Shown here: positions 32,284 to 41,810 of the stretch, piece after piece
Numbering within the stretch: the stretch's first letter is position 1
Layout of the letters: each line of letters starts with the position of its first letter
Source: Antarcticimicrobium sediminis
GTDB taxonomy: Bacteria > Pseudomonadota > Alphaproteobacteria > Rhodobacterales > Rhodobacteraceae
Assembly: GCF_004348975.1 (NCBI RefSeq)
Contig: NZ_SMFP01000001.1
Location: 132,701-196,700 of the forward strand
Length of the DNA: 64,000 nt
Direction: 5' to 3'
Notes under the pieces: model-generated
What the model was told of the DNA's origin: nothing
Seen by the model: the letters and a program-made list of their open reading frames with translations, nothing else
Databases searched by the model: none
Translations under genes and position numbers: made by a program

Positions 32284-32832
32284 ATAGCTCGCAGACCACA
32301 CAATGCGCCGCCGACACGTGACACCGGCCCGCGCGTCAACGCAAAGATCCGCTCCAACGAAATTCGGCTGATTGGCGCCGATGGCGACAACGTCGGCGTC
32401 GTGACCCCGGCCCGGGGCATGCAGCTTGCCGAAGAGGCTGGCCTTGATCTGGTCGAGATTTCGCCCAACGCAAATCCGCCGGTCTGCAAGATCATGGATT
32501 TCGGCAAGTTCAAGTACGAACAGCAAAAGCGCGAAAGCGAAGCCCGCAAGAAGCAGAAGATCATCGAGATCAAGGAAGTCAAATTCCGTCCCAACACCGA
32601 TACGCATGACTATGAAGTCAAGATGCGCAACGTCATCAAGTTCCTTGAGAATGGCGATAAGGTGAAGGTGACTCTGCGGTTCCGCGGTCGTGAAATGGCG
32701 CACCTGAACTTGGGTCGTGAACTGCTCGAACGCGTCGCCGAAGACGTCAAGGAACTCGGCAAGGTCGAGAACATGCCGAAGATGGAAGGCCGTCAGATGA
32801 TCATGCTGGTCGGCCCGCTGCCGCAGAAATAA
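32284..32832 (+). CDS. infC: Translation initiation factor IF-3, AUA start codon
   Basis: This 182-residue factor binds the 30S subunit and controls start-codon choice. The sequence begins [19 protein letters not shown] and continues with family motifs [46 protein letters not shown] and [12 protein letters not shown]. The start is almost certainly the AUA at 32284, with GAAGGA eight bases upstream; an ATG at 32185 would add 33 unrelated residues without a ribosome site. Rare start codons let IF-3 repress its own translation, as known in E. coli (AUU). A clear terminator follows, so it is not followed by rpmI as in many bacteria. Confidence 0.95.
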   Translation: MARRPHNAPPTRDTGPRVNAKIRSNEIRLIGADGDNVGVVTPARGMQLAEEAGLDLVEISPNANPPVCKIMDFGKFKYEQQKRESEARKKQKIIEIKEVKFRPNTDTHDYEVKMRNVIKFLENGDKVKVTLRFRGREMAHLNLGRELLERVAEDVKELGKVENMPKMEGRQMIMLVGPLPQK

Positions 32833-32859
32833 CTGCGACGCCTGATGCAAATTCCAATC

Positions 32860-32884
32860 GCCCCCGCCCACGCGGGGGCTTTTT
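32860..32884 (+). terminator. Rho-independent terminator of infC
   Basis: GCCCCCGC pairs with GCGGGGGC around a four-base loop and is followed by five T residues. Confidence 0.9.
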
Positions 32885-32925
32885 GGTCTCCGACATGATC
32901 ATCTGATGTCCGACACGACCGCGCT

Positions 32926-32954
32926 CTCAAGAACGGGGCCCTCAAGAACGGGGC
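32926..32954. repeat. 15-bp tandem duplication in a non-coding spacer
   Basis: CTCAAGAACGGGGC occurs twice in direct succession, 15 bases apart. The spacer 32885-33039 otherwise shows no gene and no obvious structure. Confidence 0.7.
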
Positions 32955-33039
32955 ACTATGCCCCTCAGGGCTCGGCAGGGCGCGTTGACCGACACACGCT
33001 AACGCGTCCGGCGTCAGCCGCTCCCTCACCGCAGCCCTG

Positions 33040-33375
33040 TCACTTTCCCTTGGTCCAAGCGCCGCTGCCCATCTCAAAGATCTTGCCGGTTTCTTCGGTA
33101 TAGCGGTTGATCGCACGCTGCAGGAATTCACCCTGAATATCGTGCATTTCCTTCAGATCCCGGCATTGCATCAACTTCTGATACAGCGCCGCATCCTCCT
33201 GCATCCGCTGGGTATAGAACTGCAGCATCTCGGCGCCCATGTCGCTCATCCGCTCCATCCAGTCGCCGCCCATGAACGACATCGCGTTCGTACCCATCTT
33301 TTGATACTGCGCCATCAGATCGGTCATGGCCTTGCTGGCGTCCTTGACCGTCTCGTCCTTCTTGCCGGTTGCCAT
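33040..33375 (-). CDS. Phasin-like protein
   Basis: A 111-residue helical protein. The pattern of the phasin_2 family is visible in the C-terminal half: QFYTQRMQEDAALYQKLMQC, then DLKEMHDIQGEFLQRAINRY and GKIFEMG. Phasins coat polyhydroxyalkanoate granules; no PHA synthase or depolymerase gene is in the window, so the granule role is inferred from sequence type only. The N-terminus is charged (MATGKKDETVKDASKAMTD). The ATG is preceded by AGGAGACCAAGG. Confidence 0.8.
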   Translation of the reverse strand: MATGKKDETVKDASKAMTDLMAQYQKMGTNAMSFMGGDWMERMSDMGAEMLQFYTQRMQEDAALYQKLMQCRDLKEMHDIQGEFLQRAINRYTEETGKIFEMGSGAWTKGK

Positions 33376-33450
33376 CCTTGGTCTCCTATCTGCTAGGGGG
33401 CCGGTCCTGCGGCACTGGCCGCCTGAACCGCCCCGGTTTCACCGCAACAC

Positions 33451-34014
33451 CTATTCGCTCCAATCATGCACATGAACATCCTTGCCGGAATGCTCTTTCA
33501 TGATTTTCACCGCCAGCCGCTCTTTTTCCTTGTCCGAAACACGCACCCAGACCAAAATTCCGCCGTTTTCAAGCTGCTCCTGATAATACGCAAGGTGGTT
33601 CTTTTTGACCCGCCGCGCCAGCAAGGTGCCCAGCACTGCCGCCGGTCCACCCCCGATGGTGATCGCCGCAATCGAGGCCGCCAGCGTGCTCAGCGGGTTC
33701 AGCATCGCCAACATGGCAATGTAAGATCCCAGAAAGAAGAACCCGCCGCCAATGGCGCCTTCCAACTCGCCCATCGCCTCTTCCGAGACAAAGGCCGCGC
33801 GCGGCGCCTTGGGATTATCCTCCAGATCCTTGGCCTGCCAGAACGAGGAACCGAGCTTTTCCTCCATCTCTGCCTTGCCGCCCAACAGGCTGATGTCATA
33901 ACGGCTGAACCCTGCGATCATCAGGTCATAGATCGCCTGTTGCAGGGTCTCGAAACTGTCAAACACCCCGACGGCCTCGGGAATATCGATAAAGGTGGTC
34001 TTGTCCTCGCCCAT
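33451..34014 (-). CDS. Hypothetical small integral membrane protein
   Basis: A 187-residue protein. Residues 12-50 resemble the start of general-stress/heat-induced proteins (EAVGVFDSFETLQQAIYDLM, then GFSRYDISLLGG). Residues 85-130 form a glycine-rich membrane segment (GAIGGGFFFLGSYIAMLAML, then LSTLAASIAAITIGGGPAAV). The C-terminus is a soluble strand-helix-strand region (GGILVWVRVSDKEKERLAVK). This resembles YflT/17M-type proteins in which a ferredoxin-like domain is split by two helices. The function is unknown. It lies next to the cox genes but its own ribosome site and spacing do not show an operon. Confidence 0.75.
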   Translation of the reverse strand: MGEDKTTFIDIPEAVGVFDSFETLQQAIYDLMIAGFSRYDISLLGGKAEMEEKLGSSFWQAKDLEDNPKAPRAAFVSEEAMGELEGAIGGGFFFLGSYIAMLAMLNPLSTLAASIAAITIGGGPAAVLGTLLARRVKKNHLAYYQEQLENGGILVWVRVSDKEKERLAVKIMKEHSGKDVHVHDWSE

Positions 34015-34111
34015 CGACGCGCATCCTTCTTGGCTATGTACGGGGTTATTCTACACTCGAAACGCGCCGGCCGGATTGAGCAAAATCAACCCGGCCGAGA
34101 TCAATCGCTTG

Positions 34112-34894
34112 TTACATCGCGGCAACCGCGCGCTTGGTCAGCACCTTGACCAGATGCGCCCGATACGCCTTGCTGCCATGCATGTCGCCGATCATGTTGT
34201 CCGGATTGATGTCCAGATCCATCAGCGCGTCACTGCGGAAATCATGGTCCAGCGCCTGTTCCGCTTCACTCCAGCGGAACACGCCCTCTTCCGACGCGCC
34301 GGTCACCGCCACACGCACGCCAGCGCCGTATTTCGCCACGAAAACCCCGACCAAAGCAAAGCGCGAGGCCGGTTGCTCGAACTTTTGATAGTTCGCCGCC
34401 TCAGGCACCGGAAAGCGCACCCCGGTGATGATCTCGCCCTCGTCCAGCGCCGTGGTGAACATGCCCTGGAAATAATCGTCAGCCGCGATCTCGCGCGTGT
34501 TGGTCACGATCGTCGCACCCGATGCCAGCGCCGCCGCCGGATAACAGGCCGAAGGGTCGTTGTTGGCCAGGCTGCCGCCGATGGTGCCCCGGTTGCGCAC
34601 CGCCGGATCGCCGATATTGCCCGCCAGCGCCGCCAGCGCCGGATAGGCCCCGGCCTGCGCCGCCACCGTGGCATGGGTGGTGCCGCCGCCGATGGTCACG
34701 ACACCGCCCGCGGCGCTGACGCCCCGCATCTCGGCGATGCCGGTCAGGCTCACCAGCTTGGTGGGACTCGCCAGCCGCTGCTTCAGCGTCGGGATCAGGG
34801 TCTGCCCCCCGCCCAGCGCCTGCGCCTCCTCCGCGCCCAGCGCCGCGACCGCATCGGCCACCGTGGCAGGCTTCTCAAACTCGAAATTATACAT
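34112..34894 (-). CDS. coxM: CO dehydrogenase-type FAD-binding subunit (CoxM, form II)
   Basis: A 260-residue medium subunit of a molybdenum hydroxylase. FAD-binding motifs typical of CoxM/XdhA-like proteins are ALGGGQTLIPTLKQRL near residue 31 and TIGGGTTHATVAAQAG, followed by GNIGDPAVRNRGTIGGSLAN near residue 105. It accepts electrons from CoxS. It is the last gene of a coxS-coxL-coxM order, separated from coxL by the repeat at 34920. The physiological substrate of form II enzymes is uncertain. Confidence 0.93.
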   Translation of the reverse strand: MYNFEFEKPATVADAVAALGAEEAQALGGGQTLIPTLKQRLASPTKLVSLTGIAEMRGVSAAGGVVTIGGGTTHATVAAQAGAYPALAALAGNIGDPAVRNRGTIGGSLANNDPSACYPAAALASGATIVTNTREIAADDYFQGMFTTALDEGEIITGVRFPVPEAANYQKFEQPASRFALVGVFVAKYGAGVRVAVTGASEEGVFRWSEAEQALDHDFRSDALMDLDINPDNMIGDMHGSKAYRAHLVKVLTKRAVAAM

Positions 34895-34919
34895 CTCGTC
34901 TCTCCTTCAAGAGGTCCGG

Positions 34920-34985
34920 GTCCCCCCTTTCCTCTTACTTGAAATATCCCGGGGGGCGCGGGGGGCTGGCCCCCCGCTCCCGCCC
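34920..34985. repeat. G-rich hairpin intergenic repeat, copy c
   Basis: A core CTTACTTGAAATATCCCGGG leads into GCGGGGGG-CTGG-CCCCCCGC, a perfect eight-base stem. It fills the spacer between coxL and coxM and could differentially affect their mRNA levels. Confidence 0.7.
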
Positions 34986-34989
34986 TTGA

Positions 34990-37353
34990 TCAGCCGTGCA
35001 TCGCCTGCCAGACCCGCGACGGGCTCAGCGGCATGTCGATATGGGTGACATCGCGCCCGGCAGATTGCAGCGCATCAATCACCGCGTTGACCACCGCCGG
35101 CGGGCTGCCGATGGCGCCAGCCTCGCCACAGCCCTTCACCCCCAAGGGGTTATGGGTGCAGGGCGTAGCACAGGAATGGTCCACCTGATAGAACGGCACA
35201 TCGCTGGCCCGTGGCATGGCGTAATCCATGTAGGACGCGTTCAAAAGCTGGCCGTTCTCGTCATAGACCGCCCCCTCCAGCAGCGCCTGCCCGATGCCCT
35301 GGGCCAGCCCGCCATGGACCTGCCCCTCGACGATCATCGGGTTCACCACATTGCCGAAATCATCCGCCGCCGAGAACCGCTCGATGGTGACCTTGCCGGT
35401 CTCGGGATCGACCTCCACCTCGCAGGCATAGGCGCCCGAGGGATAGGTGAAGTTCGACGGGTCATAGAACGCGGTTTCCTCCAACCCCGGCTCGATCTCT
35501 TCCAGCGGATAGTTGTGCGGCACATAGGCAGCCAGACAGACATCGCCCCAAGCCACCGACTTGTCGGTGCCCGCCACGCTGAACGCGCCATCCTTCAACT
35601 CGATATCGGCATCTGCGGCCTCCATCAGATGCGCCGCGATCTTCTTGGCCTTGGCGATGATCTTCTCGGTCGCCCGGAACATCGCCGAGCCCCCCACCGC
35701 AAGGCTGCGCGAGCCATAGGTGCCCATGCCCATCGGGGTTCTGGCGGTATCGCCATGGACGATCTCGACCATGCTCTCGTCGATGCCGATCATCTCGGCG
35801 ATCACCTGCGGAAAGCTGGTCTCATGGCCCTGACCGTGGCTATGGCTGCCGGTCATCACCACCAGCCCGCCGGTGGCATTGACCCGCACCGTGGCGCTTT
35901 CATACAGCCCGGCGCGCGCACCCAACTGGCCGACAAGGTTGCTCGGCGCGATGCCGCAGGCCTCGATATAGCAGTTCATGCCCAGTCCACGCAGCTTGCC
36001 CTTGGCCGCGCTCGCCTCCCGGCGCTTGGCAAAGCCTTTGAAGTCCGCCATCTCCTCCAGCTTGTCCATCGTGGCATGGTAATCGCCGGTGTCGTATTCC
36101 ACCGCCACCGGCGTGGCATAGGGAAACTCGGTGATAAAGTTTTGCCGACGCAGTGCGATGGGGTCGACGCCCAGCTCGCGCGCTGCCTTGTCGATCACCC
36201 GTTCCAGCTGATAGGTGGCCTCGGGCCGCCCGGCACCGCGATAGGCATCGACCGGCACCGTATTGGTGAACACCGCCTTGACGTTCACATAGATCAGCGG
36301 CGTCTTGTAGTTCCCCGCCATCAGCGTGCCATGCAACCAAGTCGGCACCGAGGGCGCAAAGGTCGACAGATAGGCCCCCATATTGGCCATCGTATCGGTG
36401 CGCAGCGCGATGAAATTGTTATCGCTGTCCAGCGCCAGTTCGATCTTGGTCACGTGATCGCGCCCATGCGCATCCGAGATGAACGCCTCGGAGCGGCTGG
36501 AGGTCCATTTCACCGGCCGGTTCAACGCCTTGGCGGCAAAGGTACAGAACGCCTCTTCGGCATAGTGAAAGATCTTGGTGCCGAAACCGCCGCCCACATC
36601 GGGCGCCACCACCCGCAGCTTGTGCTCGGGGATCCCCAACACAAAGGCCCCCATCAAAAGCCGGATCACATGCGGGTTCTGGCTGGTGGTGTACAGGGTG
36701 CTGTCGCCGCTGGCGCGGTTGAAATCGCCCACCGCAACGCGCGGCTCCATCGGGTTGGCAACCAGCCGGTTGTTGACCAGCTCCAGCGTGGTGACATGTG
36801 CCGCCTTCTGGAACGCCTCCTCGACCGCCGGCTTGTTCTCCTCGACAAAGCCCCAGTCATAGCAAAGGTTACTGGTCAGATCATCGTGGACCTTGGTCGC
36901 GCCCTCTTCCAGCGCCGCCTTCATGTTCACGACCGCCGGCAGTTCCTCGATATCCAGCTCGATCGCCTCGGCGGCATCGCGCGCCTGTGCGGCACTCTCG
37001 GCCACCACGGCGGCAATCGGGTCGCCCACGTGGCGCACCTTGCCCTGCGCCAGAACCGGGTGCGCCGGCTCCTGCATCGGCTGGCCGTGCTTGTCGGTGA
37101 TCTGCCAGCCGCAGGGAATGCTGCCGACGCCTTCGAAATCCGCGCCGGTAAAGATGCGCAGCACCCCGGGCATCCCTGCGGCGGCCTCGGTGTTGATCCC
37201 GTTGATCTTGCCATGCGCCACGTCCGAGCGCAGGAAATGTACATAGGCCTGCCCGCGCAGATTGATGTCGTCGGTATAATTCCCGGTTCCGCTCAGGAAC
37301 CGTATGTCTTCGCGCCGCTTGGGGCTGGCGCCGATACCGTGATCCTTCGGCAT
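34990..37353 (-). CDS. coxL: Molybdenum hydroxylase large subunit, CoxL form II
   Basis: This 787-residue subunit holds the molybdenum cofactor. The active-site loop reads AYRGAGR near residue 370 ([20 protein letters not shown]), the form II signature; true form I CO dehydrogenases have AYXCSFR. Other family segments are [19 protein letters not shown] near the N-terminus, [17 protein letters not shown] and [17 protein letters not shown]. The C-terminal MoCo glutamate lies in [21 protein letters not shown] oxidation should not be assumed, since form II enzymes may use other substrates. Gene order S-L-M also fits form II. Confidence 0.95.
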   Translation of the reverse strand: MPKDHGIGASPKRREDIRFLSGTGNYTDDINLRGQAYVHFLRSDVAHGKINGINTEAAAGMPGVLRIFTGADFEGVGSIPCGWQITDKHGQPMQEPAHPVLAQGKVRHVGDPIAAVVAESAAQARDAAEAIELDIEELPAVVNMKAALEEGATKVHDDLTSNLCYDWGFVEENKPAVEEAFQKAAHVTTLELVNNRLVANPMEPRVAVGDFNRASGDSTLYTTSQNPHVIRLLMGAFVLGIPEHKLRVVAPDVGGGFGTKIFHYAEEAFCTFAAKALNRPVKWTSSRSEAFISDAHGRDHVTKIELALDSDNNFIALRTDTMANMGAYLSTFAPSVPTWLHGTLMAGNYKTPLIYVNVKAVFTNTVPVDAYRGAGRPEATYQLERVIDKAARELGVDPIALRRQNFITEFPYATPVAVEYDTGDYHATMDKLEEMADFKGFAKRREASAAKGKLRGLGMNCYIEACGIAPSNLVGQLGARAGLYESATVRVNATGGLVVMTGSHSHGQGHETSFPQVIAEMIGIDESMVEIVHGDTARTPMGMGTYGSRSLAVGGSAMFRATEKIIAKAKKIAAHLMEAADADIELKDGAFSVAGTDKSVAWGDVCLAAYVPHNYPLEEIEPGLEETAFYDPSNFTYPSGAYACEVEVDPETGKVTIERFSAADDFGNVVNPMIVEGQVHGGLAQGIGQALLEGAVYDENGQLLNASYMDYAMPRASDVPFYQVDHSCATPCTHNPLGVKGCGEAGAIGSPPAVVNAVIDALQSAGRDVTHIDMPLSPSRVWQAMHG

Positions 37354-37449
37354 GTCTCGTGTCTCCTCCCTGTGAGGAATAAGTGGCCCGTTTGCCCCTG
37401 CGCCCCTTGTTGGCGTCAGGGCAGAGTGCCGCCCTCCCTCATGTCCTTG

Positions 37450-37935
<486 letters not shown>

Positions 37936-38343
37936 GAATTCCTCCCGGTTGATTTGATGCTCTATCGAGGGGGAGTTAAACACGCGAATGCTGCGTTGAG
38001 AACAGAAATCTTTGGTTGAATTTGGCGCAAGGCTCCGGACCCTGCCCTGCGAAAAGGCAGCGCCCGATCCACGCCAAACGAAAAGACAGAGAGAGGGAAT
38101 GCGGAACAACCCTAACGAGAAATAAGCGACCCCCCGGAACCAGCCCTTTGCCCGCGAATCCTCGATGCCCCCTACGCCGGGGTGTCAAAAGACGCTCACC
38201 TAATCCCAGCTCAGATCCGGGGAGGGCTGCGCGGTGTTCGGTCCGCGAAACCCGCACTGTACAAAACGGGCCGAAAACGCCCCAAACCGGCGGATCTCCC
38301 CCTTAGACGACAGGGCGAGATCGTACAAAACCGCCCCGAAACT
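37936..38343. other. 408-base non-coding spacer upstream of coxS
   Basis: I see no convincing gene here. It must hold the coxS promoter. It contains two direct repeats of GTACAAAAC followed by G/C and GAAA (at 38259 and 38323, 64 bases apart) just downstream of the molybdopterin-binding gene. No clear terminator or known operator was recognised. Confidence 0.6.
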
Positions 38344-39351
38344 CTACGTTTCGGCTTTGCGCCCAGCCCGGGGCTGCGGTCGCGTCGGGATCTCCTTGAG
38401 CAGCCCGCCGACCCCCATCGCGGCAATATCAGCCTCGCTCACCTCCAGCCCACAGGCCACGCGGCTCAACACCCAATCCACCCCGTTCAACGCCGGGGAA
38501 CGCGCGCAGCCCGGCAGACCGATCACAGGACGCCCGGACAAATCCCCCAGAAACAACAGGTTACCTGGATCAACTGGCATCCCGAACCGCTCCACCCGGC
38601 CACCCACCTGACGCAGGGCAAGCGGCGCCACATCGTCGATATCCATCGTGGCCGAACCGGTCAACACCAGCACCATCTGCCCCTGCGCCGCCGCCAAAGC
38701 CGGCACCAGATCGGCCCCGCGATGCGCAACGCTTGTGCAGTCAAGCATTTGAATTTCCAGCGCATTCAGACGCGCTTCAATCACCCTGCGGCCCTTGTCC
38801 TCACTCGGACCGCCGGGCACCTGCGTGATGATGAGCGAGGCGGTCTCAAAAACCGGGCGCGCCAGCCTCAACGCACCGCGCGCCACTGAACATGCGCGTG
38901 CAATCTGTTGTTCTGAAACGGCAAATGAGATCACCTTGATCGTCGCCACCATGCCGCCCGGCGTCATCTGCTGGAAATCCGGCACCGTCGCGATGGTGAT
39001 CATCGGCTCCACCCGGTTGAACGCCTCCAACGCCGCCACGTCCAGCCGCACCACCCCCGCGCCATCGGCCAGTACATTCACCCGCCCGGTGAACGGCGCA
39101 GTCACCCGCAGCCCAACCGCCTCCGGCTCAGGCACCAGCGCCGCGGCAAGCTGTTCGGCGGCGGTGTTTTCGTGCAGGTCGCCGGGATCGAGCCGGGCCA
39201 CGATCACCTCGTCCACGCCCCCGGAACGGATCTGATCCAGATGTTGAGCTTCCAGCTTCAACCCTTTCCTCAGCCTCACTTTTTCCAGTTTAATGGAATG
39301 GGCGAGATAGGCGCCTTCAGCCTCGAACACCGGGACCGGACCAAACCTCAT
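38344..39351 (-). CDS. Molybdopterin-binding protein, MoCo-related
   Basis: A 335-residue protein with a MoeA/MogA-like molybdopterin-binding domain in the C-terminal half (MVLVLTGSATMDIDDVAPLA, then VGGRVERFGMPVDPGNLL and VIGLPGCARSPALNGVDWVL). The N-terminal part (FGPVPVFEAEGAYLAHSIKL, then GLKLEAQHLDQIRSGGVDEV) matches proteins that pair with XdhC and MocA in molybdenum hydroxylase maturation. It probably delivers or modifies cofactor for the Cox enzyme. Its ATG overlaps the XdhC stop by four bases. No cytidylyltransferase domain is present in this protein. Confidence 0.88.
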   Translation of the reverse strand: MRFGPVPVFEAEGAYLAHSIKLEKVRLRKGLKLEAQHLDQIRSGGVDEVIVARLDPGDLHENTAAEQLAAALVPEPEAVGLRVTAPFTGRVNVLADGAGVVRLDVAALEAFNRVEPMITIATVPDFQQMTPGGMVATIKVISFAVSEQQIARACSVARGALRLARPVFETASLIITQVPGGPSEDKGRRVIEARLNALEIQMLDCTSVAHRGADLVPALAAAQGQMVLVLTGSATMDIDDVAPLALRQVGGRVERFGMPVDPGNLLFLGDLSGRPVIGLPGCARSPALNGVDWVLSRVACGLEVSEADIAAMGVGGLLKEIPTRPQPRAGRKAET

Positions 39352-40322
39352 TCGGCGCGCCCACGCAGCACCGCTGTCATCTGCGCCAGAATCGAAACCG
39401 CGATTTCTGCCGGCCCCGCCGCCCCGATATCAAGCCCGACCGGCCCGTGAATCCGGGCGATATCCCCGTCGCTGAACCCGGCCTCTTTCATCCGCTCCAC
39501 CCGCTTGCCATGGGTCCGGGTCGAGCCCAGCGCGCCAATATAGAAACACGCGGCCCGCAGCCCGGCCTCCAGCGCCGGATCGTCCAGTTTCGGATCATGG
39601 GTCAACAGCACCAGCGCGGTGCGCGCATCCAGCCCAAGCTGCGCCACCGCGTCATCCGGCCAGTCATGCAGCAGGGTGACATCGGGAAATCGCTCGGGCG
39701 AGGCAAAGGTCTCGCGCGGGTCAATCACCGCCGGGTCATAGCCCGCGATGCGCGCCATCGGCACCAGCGCCTGCGCGATATGAACCGCCCCGACTACGAT
39801 CAGACGCAGCGGAGGATTATGAATGGAAACAAAGGTTTGCCCGTCGTCCTCAAAGCCGGATCTATCCATGCGCATACGCTCCGGATAGGCCCCGTGCAGC
39901 AGCCTGCGCACCCCGCTGTCCAAGTTCACCTCATAGGCCACCGGCTGCCGCGCGGCGCGCGCCGCGACCAGATCCGCCAGCAACGCCTCGGGCATCGCGG
40001 CCCCCACCGGCTCCACCAGAACCCGGATGGTGCCGCCACAGGCCAGACCCACGGCAAAGGCATCTCCGTCGCTCACCCCGAATTCCAGCATCCGGTGCTC
40101 GCCATCCGCAAGTGCCTCCTGCGCCTCGACGATCACCGCCCCCTCAACGCAGCCACCCGAGACCGAACCGGCAATCTCTCCCGCACCCGAAATGGCAAGC
40201 TGTGCCCCCACCCGGCGCGGGGCACTGCCCCAGGTTTCGACCACGGTGGCCAGAACGGCGCCGCGCCCGTCGCGATGCCATGCGAGGGCGGTTTCGGGAA
40301 TGGTGTCGAAATTCTGGGCCAT
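39348..40322 (-). CDS. xdhC: XdhC family molybdenum cofactor insertion protein
   Basis: A 324-residue protein that binds the molybdenum cofactor and protects or sulfurates it before insertion into xanthine dehydrogenase or CoxL-type enzymes. Motifs of the XdhC/CoxI family are LATVVETWGSAPRRVGAQLA, GSVSGGCVEGAVIVEA and the C-terminal Rossmann half LIVVGAVHIAQALVPMARIA with GSTRTHGKRVERMKEAGF. The start is the ATG at 40322 behind GGACGGAGC. It is coupled to the molybdopterin-binding protein gene. Confidence 0.93.
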   Translation of the reverse strand: MAQNFDTIPETALAWHRDGRGAVLATVVETWGSAPRRVGAQLAISGAGEIAGSVSGGCVEGAVIVEAQEALADGEHRMLEFGVSDGDAFAVGLACGGTIRVLVEPVGAAMPEALLADLVAARAARQPVAYEVNLDSGVRRLLHGAYPERMRMDRSGFEDDGQTFVSIHNPPLRLIVVGAVHIAQALVPMARIAGYDPAVIDPRETFASPERFPDVTLLHDWPDDAVAQLGLDARTALVLLTHDPKLDDPALEAGLRAACFYIGALGSTRTHGKRVERMKEAGFSDGDIARIHGPVGLDIGAAGPAEIAVSILAQMTAVLRGRAE

Positions 40323-40452
40323 GATCGCTCCGTCCTGCGGACCTGAAAACAAATGATGCGGGTCAAACGCAGGTCAGCATAGGCGACGCAAGGGGCCAGC
40401 GGCAAGCTTGCCGCACAGGGAGGGAGTAAGCAGAGAATGAGGGGGCAAAAGT

Positions 40453-40536
40453 GGCCCGGCAAGAACACGGGACGCCGGGCCAGTTGCGCGCGACCGGAAG
40501 ACTCGGCCGCGCCCCGGGGCCCGCGAAGGCCCCGGG
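40453..40536 (-). terminator. Two hairpins downstream of the YeeE/YedE genes
   Basis: GGCCCGGC / GCCGGGCC (40453-40481) and CCCGGGGCC / GGCCCCGGG (40513-40536) are perfect stems of eight and nine bases in the spacer between the second YeeE gene and xdhC. No T-run is present. Confidence 0.6.
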
Positions 40537-40546
40537 ACTTCTGGAC

Positions 40547-41143
40547 TTATTCGGCCGGCTGTTGTGCCGCGCCGCCGGGCTGCCCCGCAAGACGATCCGG
40601 CAGGGCAAAGGCCAGCACGATAAAGCCAAGCCCCAGCACTAGCCCCATGATATCGCCCGGTAGGGCCGTGATAGCCTCGAACTTCGAGCCCGGCACCAGC
40701 CCCAGCGTGACCTTGCCCCCGAGGATGGAGTCAAGCAGGCCGCTGGCCTTCCACGACGGGTAGGTGACCATATAGGCCGCCGCGCCCAGCAGGCCGCCAG
40801 CAATGAAGTAGAGCGCATCCTTGCGCCCCGTCCCCGCGGCGACGACACCGGTGCCCGGGCAAAAGCCCGCCAATGCCCAGCCAGCGCCCAGCATCAGACC
40901 GCCGATAAAGACGCCGACATAGGCAGCCTTGACCGACATATGGCCGACATTCACCAGCCCCAGCATCTGACCGCCGAACATCAGGACAGAGCCGACACCG
41001 ATGGCCAGCAGGATGGTCTTGGCCAAGCTCAGATTGGTCAGGTTCAGCATCCGCCCGATGATCGTCGGGTTGGTGGCCCCGACCCGGTCGAGCACAAAGC
41101 CGAAAAGACCCCCGATGACGATTGCGAGAATGATCGAAGTCAT
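40547..41143 (-). CDS. YeeE/YedE family sulfur transporter, C-terminal-type half
   Basis: A 198-residue integral membrane protein with five or six helices and the conserved GWALAGFCPGTGVVAAGTGR motif near residue 90, where the cysteine is the family's conserved residue. It pairs with the next gene, which supplies the other half of a full-length YeeE-like channel. Such proteins import thiosulfate or related sulfur compounds. It starts three bases after the partner's stop. Confidence 0.92.
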   Translation of the reverse strand: MTSIILAIVIGGLFGFVLDRVGATNPTIIGRMLNLTNLSLAKTILLAIGVGSVLMFGGQMLGLVNVGHMSVKAAYVGVFIGGLMLGAGWALAGFCPGTGVVAAGTGRKDALYFIAGGLLGAAAYMVTYPSWKASGLLDSILGGKVTLGLVPGSKFEAITALPGDIMGLVLGLGFIVLAFALPDRLAGQPGGAAQQPAE

Positions 41144-41146
41144 TGC

Positions 41147-41704
41147 TCAGGCCTCCTTCTTATAGAGCATCATGGCCACCGGCACCGCCGCCGCAAAGGC
41201 GCCCGCCGTAAAGAGGTAGCCCGAGATCGAGGTCTGCATCATCCCCGACATCATGTGACCCGAGGTGCACCCGCCCGCCAACCGCGCGCCATAGAGCACG
41301 ATAAAGCCGCCAACGAAGACCGCGATGTTGCGCTTGGCCACGCTGTCGCCGAAATTGGCGCGCCACAGCGCCGGCATGGCGCGTTCGGCCTTGTCCAGCC
41401 CGCCGCGCATCTTCACCGACACGAAACCGCCCAGCACCATCGCGATCACGAAGACAAGGCTGTAGTTCAGCGGGTTCGCGACCGATTTGGCGTATTTACC
41501 CCCGGATTTCGCCAGATAGGCGTTGCTCGAGGTATAGCCCTCGTCCGTTTGCGTCACCAGATCAGGAGACACCAGATCGGCGGCGATCCCGTCAAGGATG
41601 ACGAATTGAGTCGAGACACCGATCGGCTTGACCAGCAGGACAGCGGCGAAGAACACCAGCCCCAGCATCAAGCCGCCGATTTTCCAGTTCAGCGTCATGT
41701 TCAT
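41147..41704 (-). CDS. YeeE/YedE family sulfur transporter, N-terminal-type half
   Basis: A 185-residue integral membrane protein with the conserved LYGARLAGGCTSGHMMSGMM motif near residue 145. Together with the downstream gene it forms a two-gene version of YeeE. An insert of about 50 residues (LDGIAADLVSPDLVTQTDEG and onward) faces one side of the membrane. A SqrR/BigR-type operator lies 30-58 bases upstream, so expression is probably induced by sulfide or persulfide. The ATG at 41704 or 41698 may be used. Confidence 0.92.
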   Translation of the reverse strand: MNMTLNWKIGGLMLGLVFFAAVLLVKPIGVSTQFVILDGIAADLVSPDLVTQTDEGYTSSNAYLAKSGGKYAKSVANPLNYSLVFVIAMVLGGFVSVKMRGGLDKAERAMPALWRANFGDSVAKRNIAVFVGGFIVLYGARLAGGCTSGHMMSGMMQTSISGYLFTAGAFAAAVPVAMMLYKKEA

Positions 41705-41733
41705 TCCTTTCGCACACGTGCTTCATTGTGCGA

Positions 41734-41762
41734 GAATATTAATCATATTCCATTTACGGAAT
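41734..41762. promoter_or_regulatory. SqrR/BigR-type sulfide-responsive operator upstream of the YeeE/YedE genes
   Basis: ATTC-N8-GAAT (41747-41762) exactly matches the binding pattern reported for Rhodobacter capsulatus SqrR. It overlaps a second palindrome, GAATAT-N5-ATATTC (41734-41750). An additional CGCACA/TGTGCG stem lies in the leader (41711-41732). Confidence 0.75.
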
Positions 41763-41810
41763 GATTCAGATCAAATGCGAAATGGAGCAAACGTGCGCGT
41801 GCGCAGGGAA

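Noticed and set aside
38016-38306. A possible small Pro/Arg-rich protein in the gap upstream of coxS.
   Set aside because: No ribosome site, random-like composition and no conserved motif; it is better treated as spacer.
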